From positions 1-64,000 of the forward strand of contig JAWKPM010000001.1 in the NCBI GenBank assembly GCA_041390625.1: a DNA stretch of 64,000 bases. The letters run 5' to 3'. Below, in pieces: positions 33,302 through 40,806 of this stretch (position 1 is the first letter of the stretch; each line of letters begins with the position of its first letter). The stretch is from RBC038 sp041390625 (GTDB taxonomy: Bacteria > Chloroflexota > Dehalococcoidia > UBA2979). The notes beneath the pieces were generated by a model, which was not told where the DNA came from, searched no databases, and saw nothing but the letters and a program-made list of their open reading frames with translations. The position numbers and the translations under genes were made by a program.

Positions 33302-33871
33302 TTAGATCATCCCTCGATTACGCGCCGCCTTATATGCGGATGTAACCGCAAAATAAGTTTGCGCATCAATCTCACCTGCGTTGTACAAACGAGCCGTCTC
33401 ATACTCGCTCGCAAACGAACTGTCCGTGATCGATAGTTGACCGGCGGCAATGTCCTGAAGCTCGGCGAATAGAGAGTTTCTCCGCGACACCTGCTCGAGG
33501 CGTTCGGCCTCCTCCTCGGCCTTGCGGCGCTCCACCGCTTCGCCGTAGTCCTCACGGAATCGCGGCAGCAATGCACCGCCAGGTTGAGGAGCATCTACGC
33601 CAGCGAGACGATCAAACTCACGCCGATAGGTTGCGGCGTCAATGACCCCGTCATTAAACGCCCGACTCACATCGAGTGTTGTCTCGAACTCATGCGTGTC
33701 ACTAGGTGCCGACTTCTGGCGAGATTCCTTCTCGGTTGCGATCGGACCAGGGTCGCGTCCTTGCAAACGGGCATTCGCAAACTCATCCATGAGCTCGCGA
33801 TACTGTTCGCTGGTGATTTGATCGTTGTTGAAGGCAACAGCAACTTCGTGGGTTGAGCTGAATTGCGGCAC
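33302..33871 (-). CDS. triple-repeat helical protein
   Basis: A 189-aa protein built around three copies of a roughly 20-residue helical hairpin: AVAFNNDQITSEQYRELMDE, SRAFNDGVIDAATYRREFDR and ARLYNAGEIDAQTYFAVTSA. The first two copies are about 60 residues apart; a charged coiled-coil-like stretch (EAVERRKAEEEAERLEQV) precedes the third. The repeats have the shape of SHOCT-like or short protein-binding modules. GTG start overlaps the previous stop by one base (TAGTG). Confidence 0.65.
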   Translation of the reverse strand: MPQFSSTHEVAVAFNNDQITSEQYRELMDEFANARLQGRDPGPIATEKESRQKSAPSDTHEFETTLDVSRAFNDGVIDAATYRREFDRLAGVDAPQPGGALLPRFREDYGEAVERRKAEEEAERLEQVSRRNSLFAELQDIAAGQLSITDSSFASEYETARLYNAGEIDAQTYFAVTSAYKAARNRGMI

Positions 33872-34086
33872 TATCTTGCTCCTTCATTTCCGGTTCGATT
33901 CGGTGAATGAAACTCCATGTACAACATTGTTCCACTGCGTGGGATATCTCCTTCGATGAACTTGCGCCATTGCAGCGCAGCTACGTTCGCCTGTTCGGCG
34001 CAGTCTGGACAGAGCCCCATCGTCGGGACGACAGCACCACACACGCACAGGATTTGCCGGCGCTGCGCGCGTTCACGTCTGCTCAT
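33871..34086 (-). CDS. zinc-ribbon small protein
   Basis: A 71-aa protein with LCVCGAVVPTMGLCPDCAE, two CxC/CxxC knuckles that would bind one zinc. The start ATG overlaps the upstream stop (ATGA). Probably a DNA- or protein-binding accessory to the replication module. Confidence 0.6.
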   Translation of the reverse strand: MSRRERAQRRQILCVCGAVVPTMGLCPDCAEQANVAALQWRKFIEGDIPRSGTMLYMEFHSPNRTGNEGAR

Positions 34087-34406
34087 CGCAACCCCCTGGG
34101 CATGAGCGTCCCGAGCCGGTGAAAGCGCATCTCCCTTACCTCGCAGTCAAAGCACATGCCCGACACATCGCTCGTGGACCGTCCGCAATCGCTGCACGGA
34201 CGAGGACGATGCAGATCGGGCGATGGGTCGTGATTGGCTGCCCGTTCCCGAAGTGCCTCGACGATCGCCGCCTTACGCGGTTTCCACTCGGCCACAAACG
34301 CTGGGGTGAGAGTGCCCTGAGTAGTGCTCCGCAGGACGAGATCATCACCATCCAGGGACGCCGCTACGCCAAGGTCGGCTAGTGCCTCGAGGAGGTTGCT
34401 GCTCAC
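34083..34406 (-). CDS. TubC-docking-like and zinc-ribbon protein
   Basis: A 107-aa protein. The N-terminal ~55 residues (LLEALADLGVAASLDGDDLV, AEWKPRKAAIVEALRER) look like the TubC N-terminal docking fold that is common in small phage and element proteins next to primases. A zinc ribbon follows (CSDCGRSTSDVSGMCFDCEV). It overlaps the DUF3631 gene by 4 bp. It may mediate contacts within the replication complex; this is inference. Confidence 0.65.
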   Translation of the reverse strand: MSSNLLEALADLGVAASLDGDDLVLRSTTQGTLTPAFVAEWKPRKAAIVEALRERAANHDPSPDLHRPRPCSDCGRSTSDVSGMCFDCEVREMRFHRLGTLMPRGLR

Positions 34407-35719
34407 AGCGTCACCTCCTCGACAAAGGCCTCTGAGGTCCCGTTGGCACCGTTCAGGTGGGTATGCGCCCCAACCCGCCCAACCGCCACACTCGAATCTG
34501 AGTCAGATGTGGCGCTTGTTGTGGCACTTGCGATTTCGGCATCCGCCACAGGGTTTTTAGATTCAAAATCGGGCGTTTGTGGCGCTTGGGCGCTTTGGGC
34601 GGATGACCCCCTGTAGCGTGACCACACATCGACTAGATCGGCGCGGAGGTACCCCCGCCAGCCGCCCGATCGTTTGACGGGGCGAACGCCGTACGGTCGC
34701 AACAACTGGGCGAGTCCTCGAGGAGACAGGCCTCGGGCGTTGTTCCAGTCTTCCCAGGGCGCATCCTCGATCGCCTTGAGAGCGTCGATCAGTTCCCTGG
34801 CCGTCAGCTTGTCGACGGGAGGGAGAGGCGCGTCCTCGTCCGTCTTCGGGTGGAAGATGCCGTGCATGTCGGCCAACAGCCGTTCCGAGGCCGAATCACC
34901 CTCGACATCGTCGGCTCCCTTCGTCAGCGCGAGACACGCTTGCCGTGCCCGCGAGGGCCACTCTCCCCCGGCTGAGACTGCGGTGATGGCAAGGGACTCC
35001 CAAACATCGGCGGCGCGATCTTCAACGGGGAGATCGACCTCCGTGTCAGGCATGAGCTCGATGATGCTGCCGACCCATGCGTGAACGCGGTCCCGCAGGT
35101 CGGTGAGGGCGCCCACGTCACGACTGCGGCGGAACGGGGCAACGTACTCATCAGGGGATCGCCGGCGCATCTCGATGACGACGGCCCGATCCTCGATGGT
35201 GTCCGGCAGACCGCCGATCGCGGCGATGGCAGCCATTGAGAAGGTCGGCAGGTACTCCGCGACGTTCTTGCTGGGGTTGTACCGGATGTACGGCCAGCCG
35301 CGAGAGTGCCCGCTGTTGAGGATGCCCCGCAGGTCTTCGGACTTCTCGGACGCCTCCCCGCGCCTACGCGAGAAGATCGTGTCTCCCTCATCGAGTACCA
35401 GCGTGCGCGGATCGCTCTCATCGAGACTGCGCACCAACGCAGCGGTGCTGATGTTCGTCGTCCGTAGGACGTTGTTGGCGAGCTCCGAGACGATCTCGAG
35501 GCATCGAGTTTTCCCGCATCTTTTTAGCGGCGACTTGATGACCAACCGTGAGGCGTGCTCCCAGGCCGGTTGTGCATGGGTGGCGACGATCCACAACGCA
35601 ACCGCATCTGCGGCCTCGGGTGAGGGCATCGCCACGTATTTCACGAGAGTGGCTCGCACCTCATCGAGGAGATCGGCGCCCTCGATCGGCTCAGCACGAG
35701 GAACCACCGGAACAGTCAT
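34403..35719 (-). CDS. DUF3631-domain helicase-like protein
   Basis: A 438-aa protein with a P-loop variant SPLKRCGKTRCLEIV at about residues 65-80, a Walker B-like TLVLDEGDTIF, and the DUF3631 block (LRGILNSGHSRGWPYIR, IEDRAVVIEMRRRSPDE). DUF3631 proteins pair with prim-pol enzymes in mobile elements, where they probably act as replicative helicase or loader. The last ~90 residues are Ser/Ala-rich and likely disordered. ATG overlaps the stop of the prim-pol gene (ATGA). Confidence 0.82.
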   Translation of the reverse strand: MTVPVVPRAEPIEGADLLDEVRATLVKYVAMPSPEAADAVALWIVATHAQPAWEHASRLVIKSPLKRCGKTRCLEIVSELANNVLRTTNISTAALVRSLDESDPRTLVLDEGDTIFSRRRGEASEKSEDLRGILNSGHSRGWPYIRYNPSKNVAEYLPTFSMAAIAAIGGLPDTIEDRAVVIEMRRRSPDEYVAPFRRSRDVGALTDLRDRVHAWVGSIIELMPDTEVDLPVEDRAADVWESLAITAVSAGGEWPSRARQACLALTKGADDVEGDSASERLLADMHGIFHPKTDEDAPLPPVDKLTARELIDALKAIEDAPWEDWNNARGLSPRGLAQLLRPYGVRPVKRSGGWRGYLRADLVDVWSRYRGSSAQSAQAPQTPDFESKNPVADAEIASATTSATSDSDSSVAVGRVGAHTHLNGANGTSEAFVEEVTL

Positions 35720-36468
35720 CGCGCACCGCCAACCGTGCGGACAGCGCTTTGCACGGTGCGCCTAGCCTCGCGATCGCTCAGACCAACCCGGAGGGCAGCG
35801 GCGATGAGTTCTCCCTCGATAGAGGAGAGCGAACCTTCCTCGCTCGCACGGCAGGCAGCCCAGTGCAGGGCGTTGTTGCGCTGGCCTTCACGCGCCGCCT
35901 CGACAACGTGCACGAGGCCTGACGCATTCCCCGAACCATCAACCGGACGACGGAACGGTGGCGGGAGTGGCCGCAACAGCTCCCTGAGACGAGTGGGCAG
36001 GGGGGCAATGTCGTGGTGTTCCCAGACGTATGGCCGGCCTGACGTGGGATGAAGCGATGGCGGGATGATGCAGTACCCGGCCGTCTTCAAGTCGACGCCC
36101 TCGGGTAGACGGGTGCTGGTGAAGTTCCCCGGCGGACGCAGGTAGTAGAAGTGTGCGCCGCCGTCCCCTCGGCCAGAGATGACCATCAGCGTTTCGGGCA
36201 GCGGCCCCACCAATGCCTCTAGGGCTTCGCGCCGGCCGTTGTTTCTGGGGTCGATGTCGATGACGAGGAGTGAGTCAGGAACGGCAGCGCCAATCAGGGC
36301 ATTCGGCCAACGCCCCCACCACTCACGGATCTGGTCAGCGTCACGGGACGCATCGAGGTGCCCGTGGGCGGTGTATGGCGCCTTCCCGTGTTCCCCCGCC
36401 TCGACGCAGGGGAAGACGTTCCAGCCGGCCTCCGCCGCCTCGAGTGCGGCATCCAGCATCGAGGTCAC
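35716..36468 (-). CDS. bifunctional primase/polymerase (prim-pol)
   Basis: A 250-aa archaeo-eukaryotic-type primase of the AEP/prim-pol superfamily. It has an N-terminal AAEAGWNVFPCVEAGEHGKAP, the metal-binding LLVIDIDPRNNGR (DxD), SGRGDGGAHFYY (the sGxGxH motif) and VDLKTAGYCIIPPSLHP. A short helical C-terminal region follows. The GTG at 36468 overlaps the upstream TGA, which excludes longer readings. It primes and possibly extends element DNA, acting with the DUF3631 protein. Confidence 0.85.
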   Translation of the reverse strand: MTSMLDAALEAAEAGWNVFPCVEAGEHGKAPYTAHGHLDASRDADQIREWWGRWPNALIGAAVPDSLLVIDIDPRNNGRREALEALVGPLPETLMVISGRGDGGAHFYYLRPPGNFTSTRLPEGVDLKTAGYCIIPPSLHPTSGRPYVWEHHDIAPLPTRLRELLRPLPPPFRRPVDGSGNASGLVHVVEAAREGQRNNALHWAACRASEEGSLSSIEGELIAAALRVGLSDREARRTVQSAVRTVGGAR

Positions 36469-36671
36469 ATCGCACCCCCAACCTGCACAGGGCGAGACGT
36501 GCGAGCAGAGACGATGAGGAAGTGTCGGCGCACCTCCGGCAGGAGGCGGGCCGCGTCTGCATCGCCTTCCAAGGCTTCGAGGGTGTACTCCTCCAACATG
36601 CCGGCTGCCGCCGACGCGGTGCATGGGCACCCAAGGAACGCGGTCTCGTGGTGGTGTGTATGCTTGGTCAC
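36465..36671 (-). CDS. 68-aa hypothetical protein
   Basis: Starts MTKHTHHHETAFLGCPCTAS, a His/Cys-rich end that might bind metal, then a helical acidic part (MLEEYTLEALEGDADAARLL). GTG 36671 has GGAGAAG 5 nt upstream. First gene of the coupled replication operon. Confidence 0.55.
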   Translation of the reverse strand: MTKHTHHHETAFLGCPCTASAAAGMLEEYTLEALEGDADAARLLPEVRRHFLIVSARTSRPVQVGGAM

Positions 36672-36713
36672 AAGTTCTTCTCCATGGGCCGCACACCCCT
36701 TCGCGCGGCCACT

Positions 36714-36740
36714 AATCCCCGGCCTGCAACGCCGGGGATT
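36714..36740. terminator. hairpin between xis-like gene and replication operon
   Basis: Perfect 10-bp stem AATCCCCGGC/GCCGGGGATT, 7-nt loop, followed on the plus strand by a T-rich tract. It separates the excisionase-like gene from the operon beyond it and may attenuate leftward transcription. Confidence 0.55.
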
Positions 36741-36749
36741 TCCTTTTCT

Positions 36750-36944
36750 TCACGCACTCGCGGGCGTTTGCAGCATGTCCTCGACGGCCTGCCGGGGAAT
36801 CACTCGACGGGCGCCGAGCTGGACGAACGGGATCGCCCCCTCCGCCAGTAGGTCCTGCACATGGCTGCGACTCACACCGAGGCGTGTCGCAACCTCGGTG
36901 ATCGAATAGGTGCCAGGAGTCACGGTCTCGTTCGGCAACGTCAT
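36750..36944 (-). CDS. excisionase-like HTH protein
   Basis: A 64-aa winged-HTH protein of the MerR/excisionase (HTH_17) type: TYSITEVATRLGVSRSHVQD, then LLAEGAIPFVQLGARRVIPR. Such proteins bend att DNA to favour excision or act as the element's repressor. ATG 36944 has AGGAAGG upstream; GTG 36947 is the alternative. It is divergent from the next rightward gene, so the intergenic region 36945-37056 is the likely control point of the element. Confidence 0.8.
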   Translation of the reverse strand: MTLPNETVTPGTYSITEVATRLGVSRSHVQDLLAEGAIPFVQLGARRVIPRQAVEDMLQTPASA

Positions 36945-36981
36945 CACCTTCCTTCCTGTGGCGCTCTTGGGCGCTGGTGGC

Positions 36982-37011
36982 TTGTGTGTTCATGGTAGGC
37001 GCTGCTAGAGT
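36982..37011 (+). promoter_or_regulatory. candidate promoter for the integrase operon
   Basis: TTGTGT (36982-36987) and TAGAGT (37006-37011), 18 bp apart, in the divergent region. Plausible but unproven. Confidence 0.4.
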
Positions 37012-37018
37012 GGGCGTG

Positions 37019-37046
37019 GCGCAAATAGATTTCACTTCGCGCAAAT
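37019..37046. promoter_or_regulatory. direct repeats GCGCAAAT, operator-like
   Basis: GCGCAAAT at 37019-37026 and 37039-37046, 20 bp apart (about two helical turns), between the proposed -10 element and ATG 37057. A natural site for a repressor or the Xis-like protein. Confidence 0.5.
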
Positions 37047-37056
37047 GGAGACTCGT

Positions 37057-37596
37057 ATGCCGGCCACGATCCGCGACGACATCAAGAAGCGCGCTGACGA
37101 GTTGATTGCGGAGAAGCGCTGGACCAACCAGCAGATCGAGCGGCTCCTGGGGGAAGAGTTCGGCGATTCCGCCCCGAGCCTCTCGTGGCTACAGCACCGC
37201 AGGCCGAAGGATGGATCGGCCCTGTGGTCGTTGGCGGACGGACGCGGGGATGAGTCAGACCGCCTGATCCTGGAGACCAAAAGAGTGGTGCTGGAGAAGA
37301 CCGAGGGGCGAGAAAGCGTCTCCATCGCGGAGGCGCAGTGGATTGCCCGCGTCCGGTCTGCGGCGCCCTCGATGGAGCCCTACACGGCATTCACTGTCGC
37401 TCGCCTCTACCTCATGCGAGAGGGGCGCGGCGAGGACATGCACGATCTGGACGTGATGTTGGCCTACCGCCCTTGGAAGAGCGTTGAAGACGCGCTCGAG
37501 TGGGTGCGCGCCGTTGAATCAGGCGTGGTGCCCTGGCCGCGCGCCTACACCGCGACGGATGAAACCGCCGCCGCAATCTCAGAAGAGGGGGAATAG
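37057..37596 (+). CDS. hypothetical protein upstream of integrase
   Basis: A 179-aa protein. The start region (IRDDIKKRADELIAEKRWTN, QQIERLLGEEFGDSAPSLSW) looks like a helix-turn-helix of transposase or resolvase type, so a DNA-binding regulator is possible. ATG 37057 has GGAG 8 nt upstream; an in-frame ATG at 37045 has none. It ends 2 bp before the integrase start, so the two are cotranscribed and may control excision together. Confidence 0.6.
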   Translation: MPATIRDDIKKRADELIAEKRWTNQQIERLLGEEFGDSAPSLSWLQHRRPKDGSALWSLADGRGDESDRLILETKRVVLEKTEGRESVSIAEAQWIARVRSAAPSMEPYTAFTVARLYLMREGRGEDMHDLDVMLAYRPWKSVEDALEWVRAVESGVVPWPRAYTATDETAAAISEEGE

Positions 37597-37598
37597 CC

Positions 37599-38705
37599 GT
37601 GAGCATCCGCGAGCGCGGGAAGAACAACTGGCAGATCAACGTCGATGCCGGGCGTGACGAGAGCGGAAGGCGTCAGCGACGCTTCTACACCTTCGCCGGC
37701 ACTAAGCGCGCCGCGAAAGCATTCGAGGCCGAGCGGAAGGCGGAGATCGCACGGGGCACCAGCGTTGACCCGTCCCGCCTCTCGGTGGGTGAGCTCCTAT
37801 CGCGCTGGCAGTCGCACTACGTCGCGCACAACGTTCGCGGCAGCACGGCACGGCGGTACGGCAGCATCGCCCGCCGCCTCACCAGCGAGATCGGGGCGCA
37901 GCGTCTCCAAGCCCTGAAGCCTGCCGACATCCAGGCGATGTACGTGCGCCTGCTCGATGCCGGCCTGTCGCCGCGCACCGTCCTGCATCATCACCGCGTG
38001 CTGCGCGAAGCCCTGGCGTGGGCAATGCGGATGCGTCTCATCGAGGTGAACGCCGCCGACGCCGCCACTCCACCGAAGGCGACACAGAAAGAGGTACGCG
38101 CGCTGTCTCCTTCCGAGGTGGGCACCCTCATCGCCTCTATCGAAGACGAAGACCTGCGCCGCGTGGCGTTGGTCACTGTCGCAACGGGAATGCGCATCGG
38201 TGAAGTGCTCGCCCTGCGCTGGTCCGATCTCGAGGACGGCCAGCTGCGTGTTGAACGGGCCGTCGTCTACACCCCGCGCGAAGGCTTCTCGTTTGAACCG
38301 CCCAAGACCCGAGCGGGCCGCAGGGCCGTTGCGTTGGGTGCCTCCACCATCGAGGTACTGCGCGAGCACCGCGTTACGCAGAACGAACGCCGGTTGTCCG
38401 CCGGCTCAGCGTGGGCAGACAACGATCTGATCTTCCCCGACCACCTCGGCAACGTCTGGGCGCCCTACCTCGTCTCCAAGTCATTCACGAGCGCGGCCAG
38501 GGCAGCGGGGTTCGACGGCTTCACCTTCCACGGGCTAAGGCACACCACGGCGACGCTGATGCTTCGCGGTGGGGTCGATGCCAAGCTCGCAGCCGCACGC
38601 CTCGGGCACTCATCACCCGTGATCACCCAGACCCTCTATCAGCACGTCGCACCCGACCTGAACCAGCGCGTTGCTGAAGCCCTGGACGTCCTTCTGACGG
38701 GGTGA
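37599..38705 (+). CDS. int: tyrosine-type site-specific integrase
   Basis: A 368-aa phage-type integrase. The N-terminal part has an arm-binding-like segment (GKNNWQINVDAGRDESGRR), then a SAM-like core-binding domain. Catalytic residues are present: Arg199 (TGMRIGEVLALRW), His311 and Arg314-His315 (FHGLRHTTATLML), His337 (RLGHSS) and Tyr347 (TLYQHV). GTG start with GAGGGGG upstream. It lies 130 bp from attR and next to paired TGGCGACAT repeats, its probable arm sites. Confidence 0.95.
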   Translation: MSIRERGKNNWQINVDAGRDESGRRQRRFYTFAGTKRAAKAFEAERKAEIARGTSVDPSRLSVGELLSRWQSHYVAHNVRGSTARRYGSIARRLTSEIGAQRLQALKPADIQAMYVRLLDAGLSPRTVLHHHRVLREALAWAMRMRLIEVNAADAATPPKATQKEVRALSPSEVGTLIASIEDEDLRRVALVTVATGMRIGEVLALRWSDLEDGQLRVERAVVYTPREGFSFEPPKTRAGRRAVALGASTIEVLREHRVTQNERRLSAGSAWADNDLIFPDHLGNVWAPYLVSKSFTSAARAAGFDGFTFHGLRHTTATLMLRGGVDAKLAAARLGHSSPVITQTLYQHVAPDLNQRVAEALDVLLTG

Positions 38706-38709
38706 CCGC

Positions 38710-38730
38710 TGGCGACATCTTTGGCGACAT
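38710..38730 (+). repeat. right arm-type repeats TGGCGACAT x2
   Basis: TGGCGACAT at 38710-38718 and 38722-38730, starting just after the integrase stop. A reversed partial copy (ATGTCGCC) lies at 38760-38767. Confidence 0.7.
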
Positions 38731-38835
38731 CCTGCACGGCACCCATGGCGCAGGTGGGGATGTCGCCGCTGTCGTCCGAATCTGACCGCGTCCGTTCTGT
38801 CGCATGGGTGGCGTCCGTGCCCACTTCTCGCAGAA

Positions 38836-38881
38836 CTGCAAAACCTCCATCACGGGTTCGATTCCCGTCGTGGCCTCCAAT
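38836..38881. repeat. attR core: 46-bp direct repeat
   Basis: Exact copy of 23322-23367. It is the original 3' part of the tRNA-Cys gene left behind at the far end after integration and does not form a tRNA by itself. Confidence 0.95.
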
Positions 38882-38912
38882 CTTCCTCGCTCACACTCAT
38901 CGGATCGAACGA

Positions 38913-38938
38913 CGACGGCTCCTCGACGGGAGCCGTCG
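38913..38938 (+). terminator. displaced tRNA-Cys terminator
   Basis: Stem CGACGGCTCC/GGAGCCGTCG with a 6-nt loop, followed by CTTTG, 31 bp beyond attR. In the empty site it would lie directly after tRNA-Cys. Confidence 0.6.
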
Positions 38939-39146
38939 CTTTGCGCGTGTCCTCGAGGACGAGAGCCGGCCTCGGACGCCCGTCGAGCGCCGAGGGCGGC
39001 AGGCTTCGCAGTCACTTAACGGAATCGCGAAGAGATACACCTGTCTTCAGGGCCGCGCGGAAACGATGATCTGCCCGCCGCCAGTCCGCAGCCGGCGTCC
39101 TGACGCGAGATCACAGGTCGTTGCCCGGGCTTCCCACGCGCATGCT

Positions 39147-39170
39147 CCTCGCGGGTTTGACCCCGCGAGG
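39147..39170. terminator. hairpin upstream of hypothetical membrane gene
   Basis: Perfect 9-bp stem CCTCGCGGG/CCCGCGAGG, loop TTTGAC, followed by AAGGAGAGG. It could be a terminator or could fold next to the ribosome-binding site of the gene at 39189. Confidence 0.45.
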
Positions 39171-39188
39171 AAGGAGAGGTGGAGCCCT

Positions 39189-39875
39189 TTGGCCACTGCA
39201 CCAGCGCGCGTCGCGCCCCGACTCGCACATTCTCCGCATCGCGTCCGGCAACTCGCCCGCTCCTCGATCTCCGGTGTGGGGGCAGGCATCGCTGCTCTCT
39301 ACGGCCGTGTGCGCGACATCGCATCGCACTGGGGGGCGATCCAGCTCGTCTCGACCTTCGGCGGCGGCACACTCTTCGTCGGGGCGCCCACGGTGGTCTC
39401 GCTGACGTCGTCCGTTCACCCCCTCGTGACGACGTTCTCGGCGCTGACGGGGTTGGCGCTGTTCGCCGTGACGGTCGCTTCGGTCTCCGAATTGCACCGC
39501 GCGGGGACGGAGCCCGGCATCGCTCGATGGCTCGCTAGGCTTCCTGCCGTGCCGCCCAGGCAGGTCATCGTTCGAACGGACGGCATCCAGTGGCGTGACG
39601 ACGTCGAGAGTGGCCTGGTCGCCGAATGCGAACGGCACGGAATCGAGCTGACGTATCGCTCGTACCGTTTGAACTGGCGCGGGCGAGGCGACGGCCCGAT
39701 TCAGCCCGTGCGGCCGAGCCAGCCCCTGGGCATGCGCGGCACGCTCTACTGCGCCGATCCGGGCGAGCCGCACCGACTGCGGCTGCCGGACGCGTGCACT
39801 TATGGGGATGCGCAGACACGCGCTCGCGTCCTGGTGCGGGCGGAGCGGAGAGGCGCCGCCCAGACCTCAACTTAG
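39189..39875 (+). CDS. hypothetical membrane protein
   Basis: About 228 aa with two hydrophobic segments (residues near 55-75, STFGGGTLFVGAPTVVSL; and 80-100, SALTGLALFAVTVASVSEL) and a cytosolic, basic C-terminal domain. The TTG at 39189 is chosen because AAGGAGAGG lies 8 nt upstream; the frame is open further upstream but crosses the att site. No family is recognised. Confidence 0.5.
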   Translation: MATAPARVAPRLAHSPHRVRQLARSSISGVGAGIAALYGRVRDIASHWGAIQLVSTFGGGTLFVGAPTVVSLTSSVHPLVTTFSALTGLALFAVTVASVSELHRAGTEPGIARWLARLPAVPPRQVIVRTDGIQWRDDVESGLVAECERHGIELTYRSYRLNWRGRGDGPIQPVRPSQPLGMRGTLYCADPGEPHRLRLPDACTYGDAQTRARVLVRAERRGAAQTST

Positions 39876-39992
39876 GGAACTCGTTCGAGCGCCGAGTCCG
39901 CCAGCCTCGAGTCCTTCCGAGGGAGCGCATCCCTCGTTCATTCCTTATGTTCTCTTCAGAATCGGGGTGCGATACATCCCTCGGGGGTGTTT

Positions 39993-40703
39993 ATGTTGCT
40001 TCGCGCTCGCCGCAAGCTCGGGCGATTCGCGTACTACCGACGGTCGAGAGGGCTCGGCGGCGCGATCTGGCTCCTCGTGCTCTCTCTGCTCAAGCCGATC
40101 TACTTTCGCGACGCCTTCGAGGTGTCGGTGAGACGTCGCGGGCCGGACTGGTCACGGGAGACGCACCCGGGCGAGGGCACCGTGCACCTCGCGTTCCTGC
40201 GGAGCCCTCAGGACTACGACGCGGCCGAGTCCGCCATGCACCCGTATGTCCGGCGCCAGGGGCTGCGTGAGTTCCTCGCGGAGGGCGGCGACCGCTACGT
40301 CGCGCTGACGGAGTTCTCGGACGAGGAGCACCCGCCCCAGTACGTCGGCTTCCGGATGTTCGAGCACGGCAAGTTCTCGATCTACGAGTACGGATACGGG
40401 GGAGCTCTGCCCTCGAACTTCGTCATGAACCTCGAGGCGGGGATCGCTCCGGAGTTCCGCGGCCATCGCCTGCACGCACGCGGGCGCAAGGAGAGCTACG
40501 AGTACCAGGACAGCATCGGCGTCGACTCGATGGTGTCCGTGGTGCGGGCTCACAACACCTCGTCACTCCGCAGCGGCGGCCAGGCGTGGGCCGGCACGAC
40601 GCACGAGCGCCTCGGCACGTTCGCCATCACGAGCTGGTTCGGGGGGCTGCGACGCTCGACGCCCAATTGGGAAGACCTGCGGCAGCGCATCATCGGGGAG
40701 TAG
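39993..40703 (+). CDS. divergent GNAT-like protein, paralog D
   Basis: A 236-aa copy of the same family as 15220-17673. Shared landmarks: KPIYFRDAFEVSV, MHPYVRRQGLREFLA, YGGALPSNFVMNLEAGIAPE, FRGHRLHARGRKESY (GNAT-like loop), VRAHNTSSLRSG and SWFGGLRRSTPNWEDLR. ATG 39993 follows a GGGGGTG; GTG 39987 is possible. First of three tandem rightward copies leading into the polysaccharide locus. An acyltransferase role is inferred from fold pattern only. Confidence 0.75.
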   Translation: MLLRARRKLGRFAYYRRSRGLGGAIWLLVLSLLKPIYFRDAFEVSVRRRGPDWSRETHPGEGTVHLAFLRSPQDYDAAESAMHPYVRRQGLREFLAEGGDRYVALTEFSDEEHPPQYVGFRMFEHGKFSIYEYGYGGALPSNFVMNLEAGIAPEFRGHRLHARGRKESYEYQDSIGVDSMVSVVRAHNTSSLRSGGQAWAGTTHERLGTFAITSWFGGLRRSTPNWEDLRQRIIGE

Positions 40704-40728
40704 CGGCGGGACCGCGCGACGCTCGGTT

Positions 40729-40738
40729 TTCTGTCAAC
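40729..40738. promoter_or_regulatory. TTCTGTCAAC motif
   Basis: Ten-base word upstream of paralog E, repeated exactly upstream of paralog F (41547-41556) and near the secreted-protein gene (56784-56793). Confidence 0.4.
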
Positions 40739-40806
40739 TCGTGAGTCGGCATACCGCGAGGCCTCGCTCTGGCGGGGATGGGCCGATACGTCGTCTGGGG
40801 GTGTCA

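Larger units (their letters stand above)
23368..38881. mobile_element. tRNA-Cys-integrated element, phage-satellite-like
   Basis: About 15.5 kb bounded by the 46-bp att repeats, with a tyrosine integrase 130 bp inside the right end. It also has an excisionase-like HTH protein, prim-pol and DUF3631 replication genes, and a terminase-small-subunit-like gene. No capsid, portal, tail or conjugation genes are seen. Paired TGGCGACAT arm-type repeats occur near both ends. The word CCTCG, abundant in flanking DNA, is sparse in most of the element. Leftward genes occupy 31.6-37 kb, rightward cargo 23.5-31.3 kb. Confidence 0.9.
38882..39188. other. right flank of the element, no gene
   Basis: About 300 bp without a convincing reading frame. 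It holds two hairpins (38913-38938 and 39147-39170). The first lies where the tRNA-Cys terminator would have been before integration. Confidence 0.6.

Noticed and set aside
38836..38881. A second tRNA-Cys
   Set aside because: Only the 3' half is present; no 5' acceptor or D arm precedes it. It is the att duplication.
38721..39188. N-terminal extension of the membrane-protein gene at 39189
   Set aside because: It would run through the integrated att core and the hairpins, so the true start is more likely the TTG with a strong ribosome-binding site.
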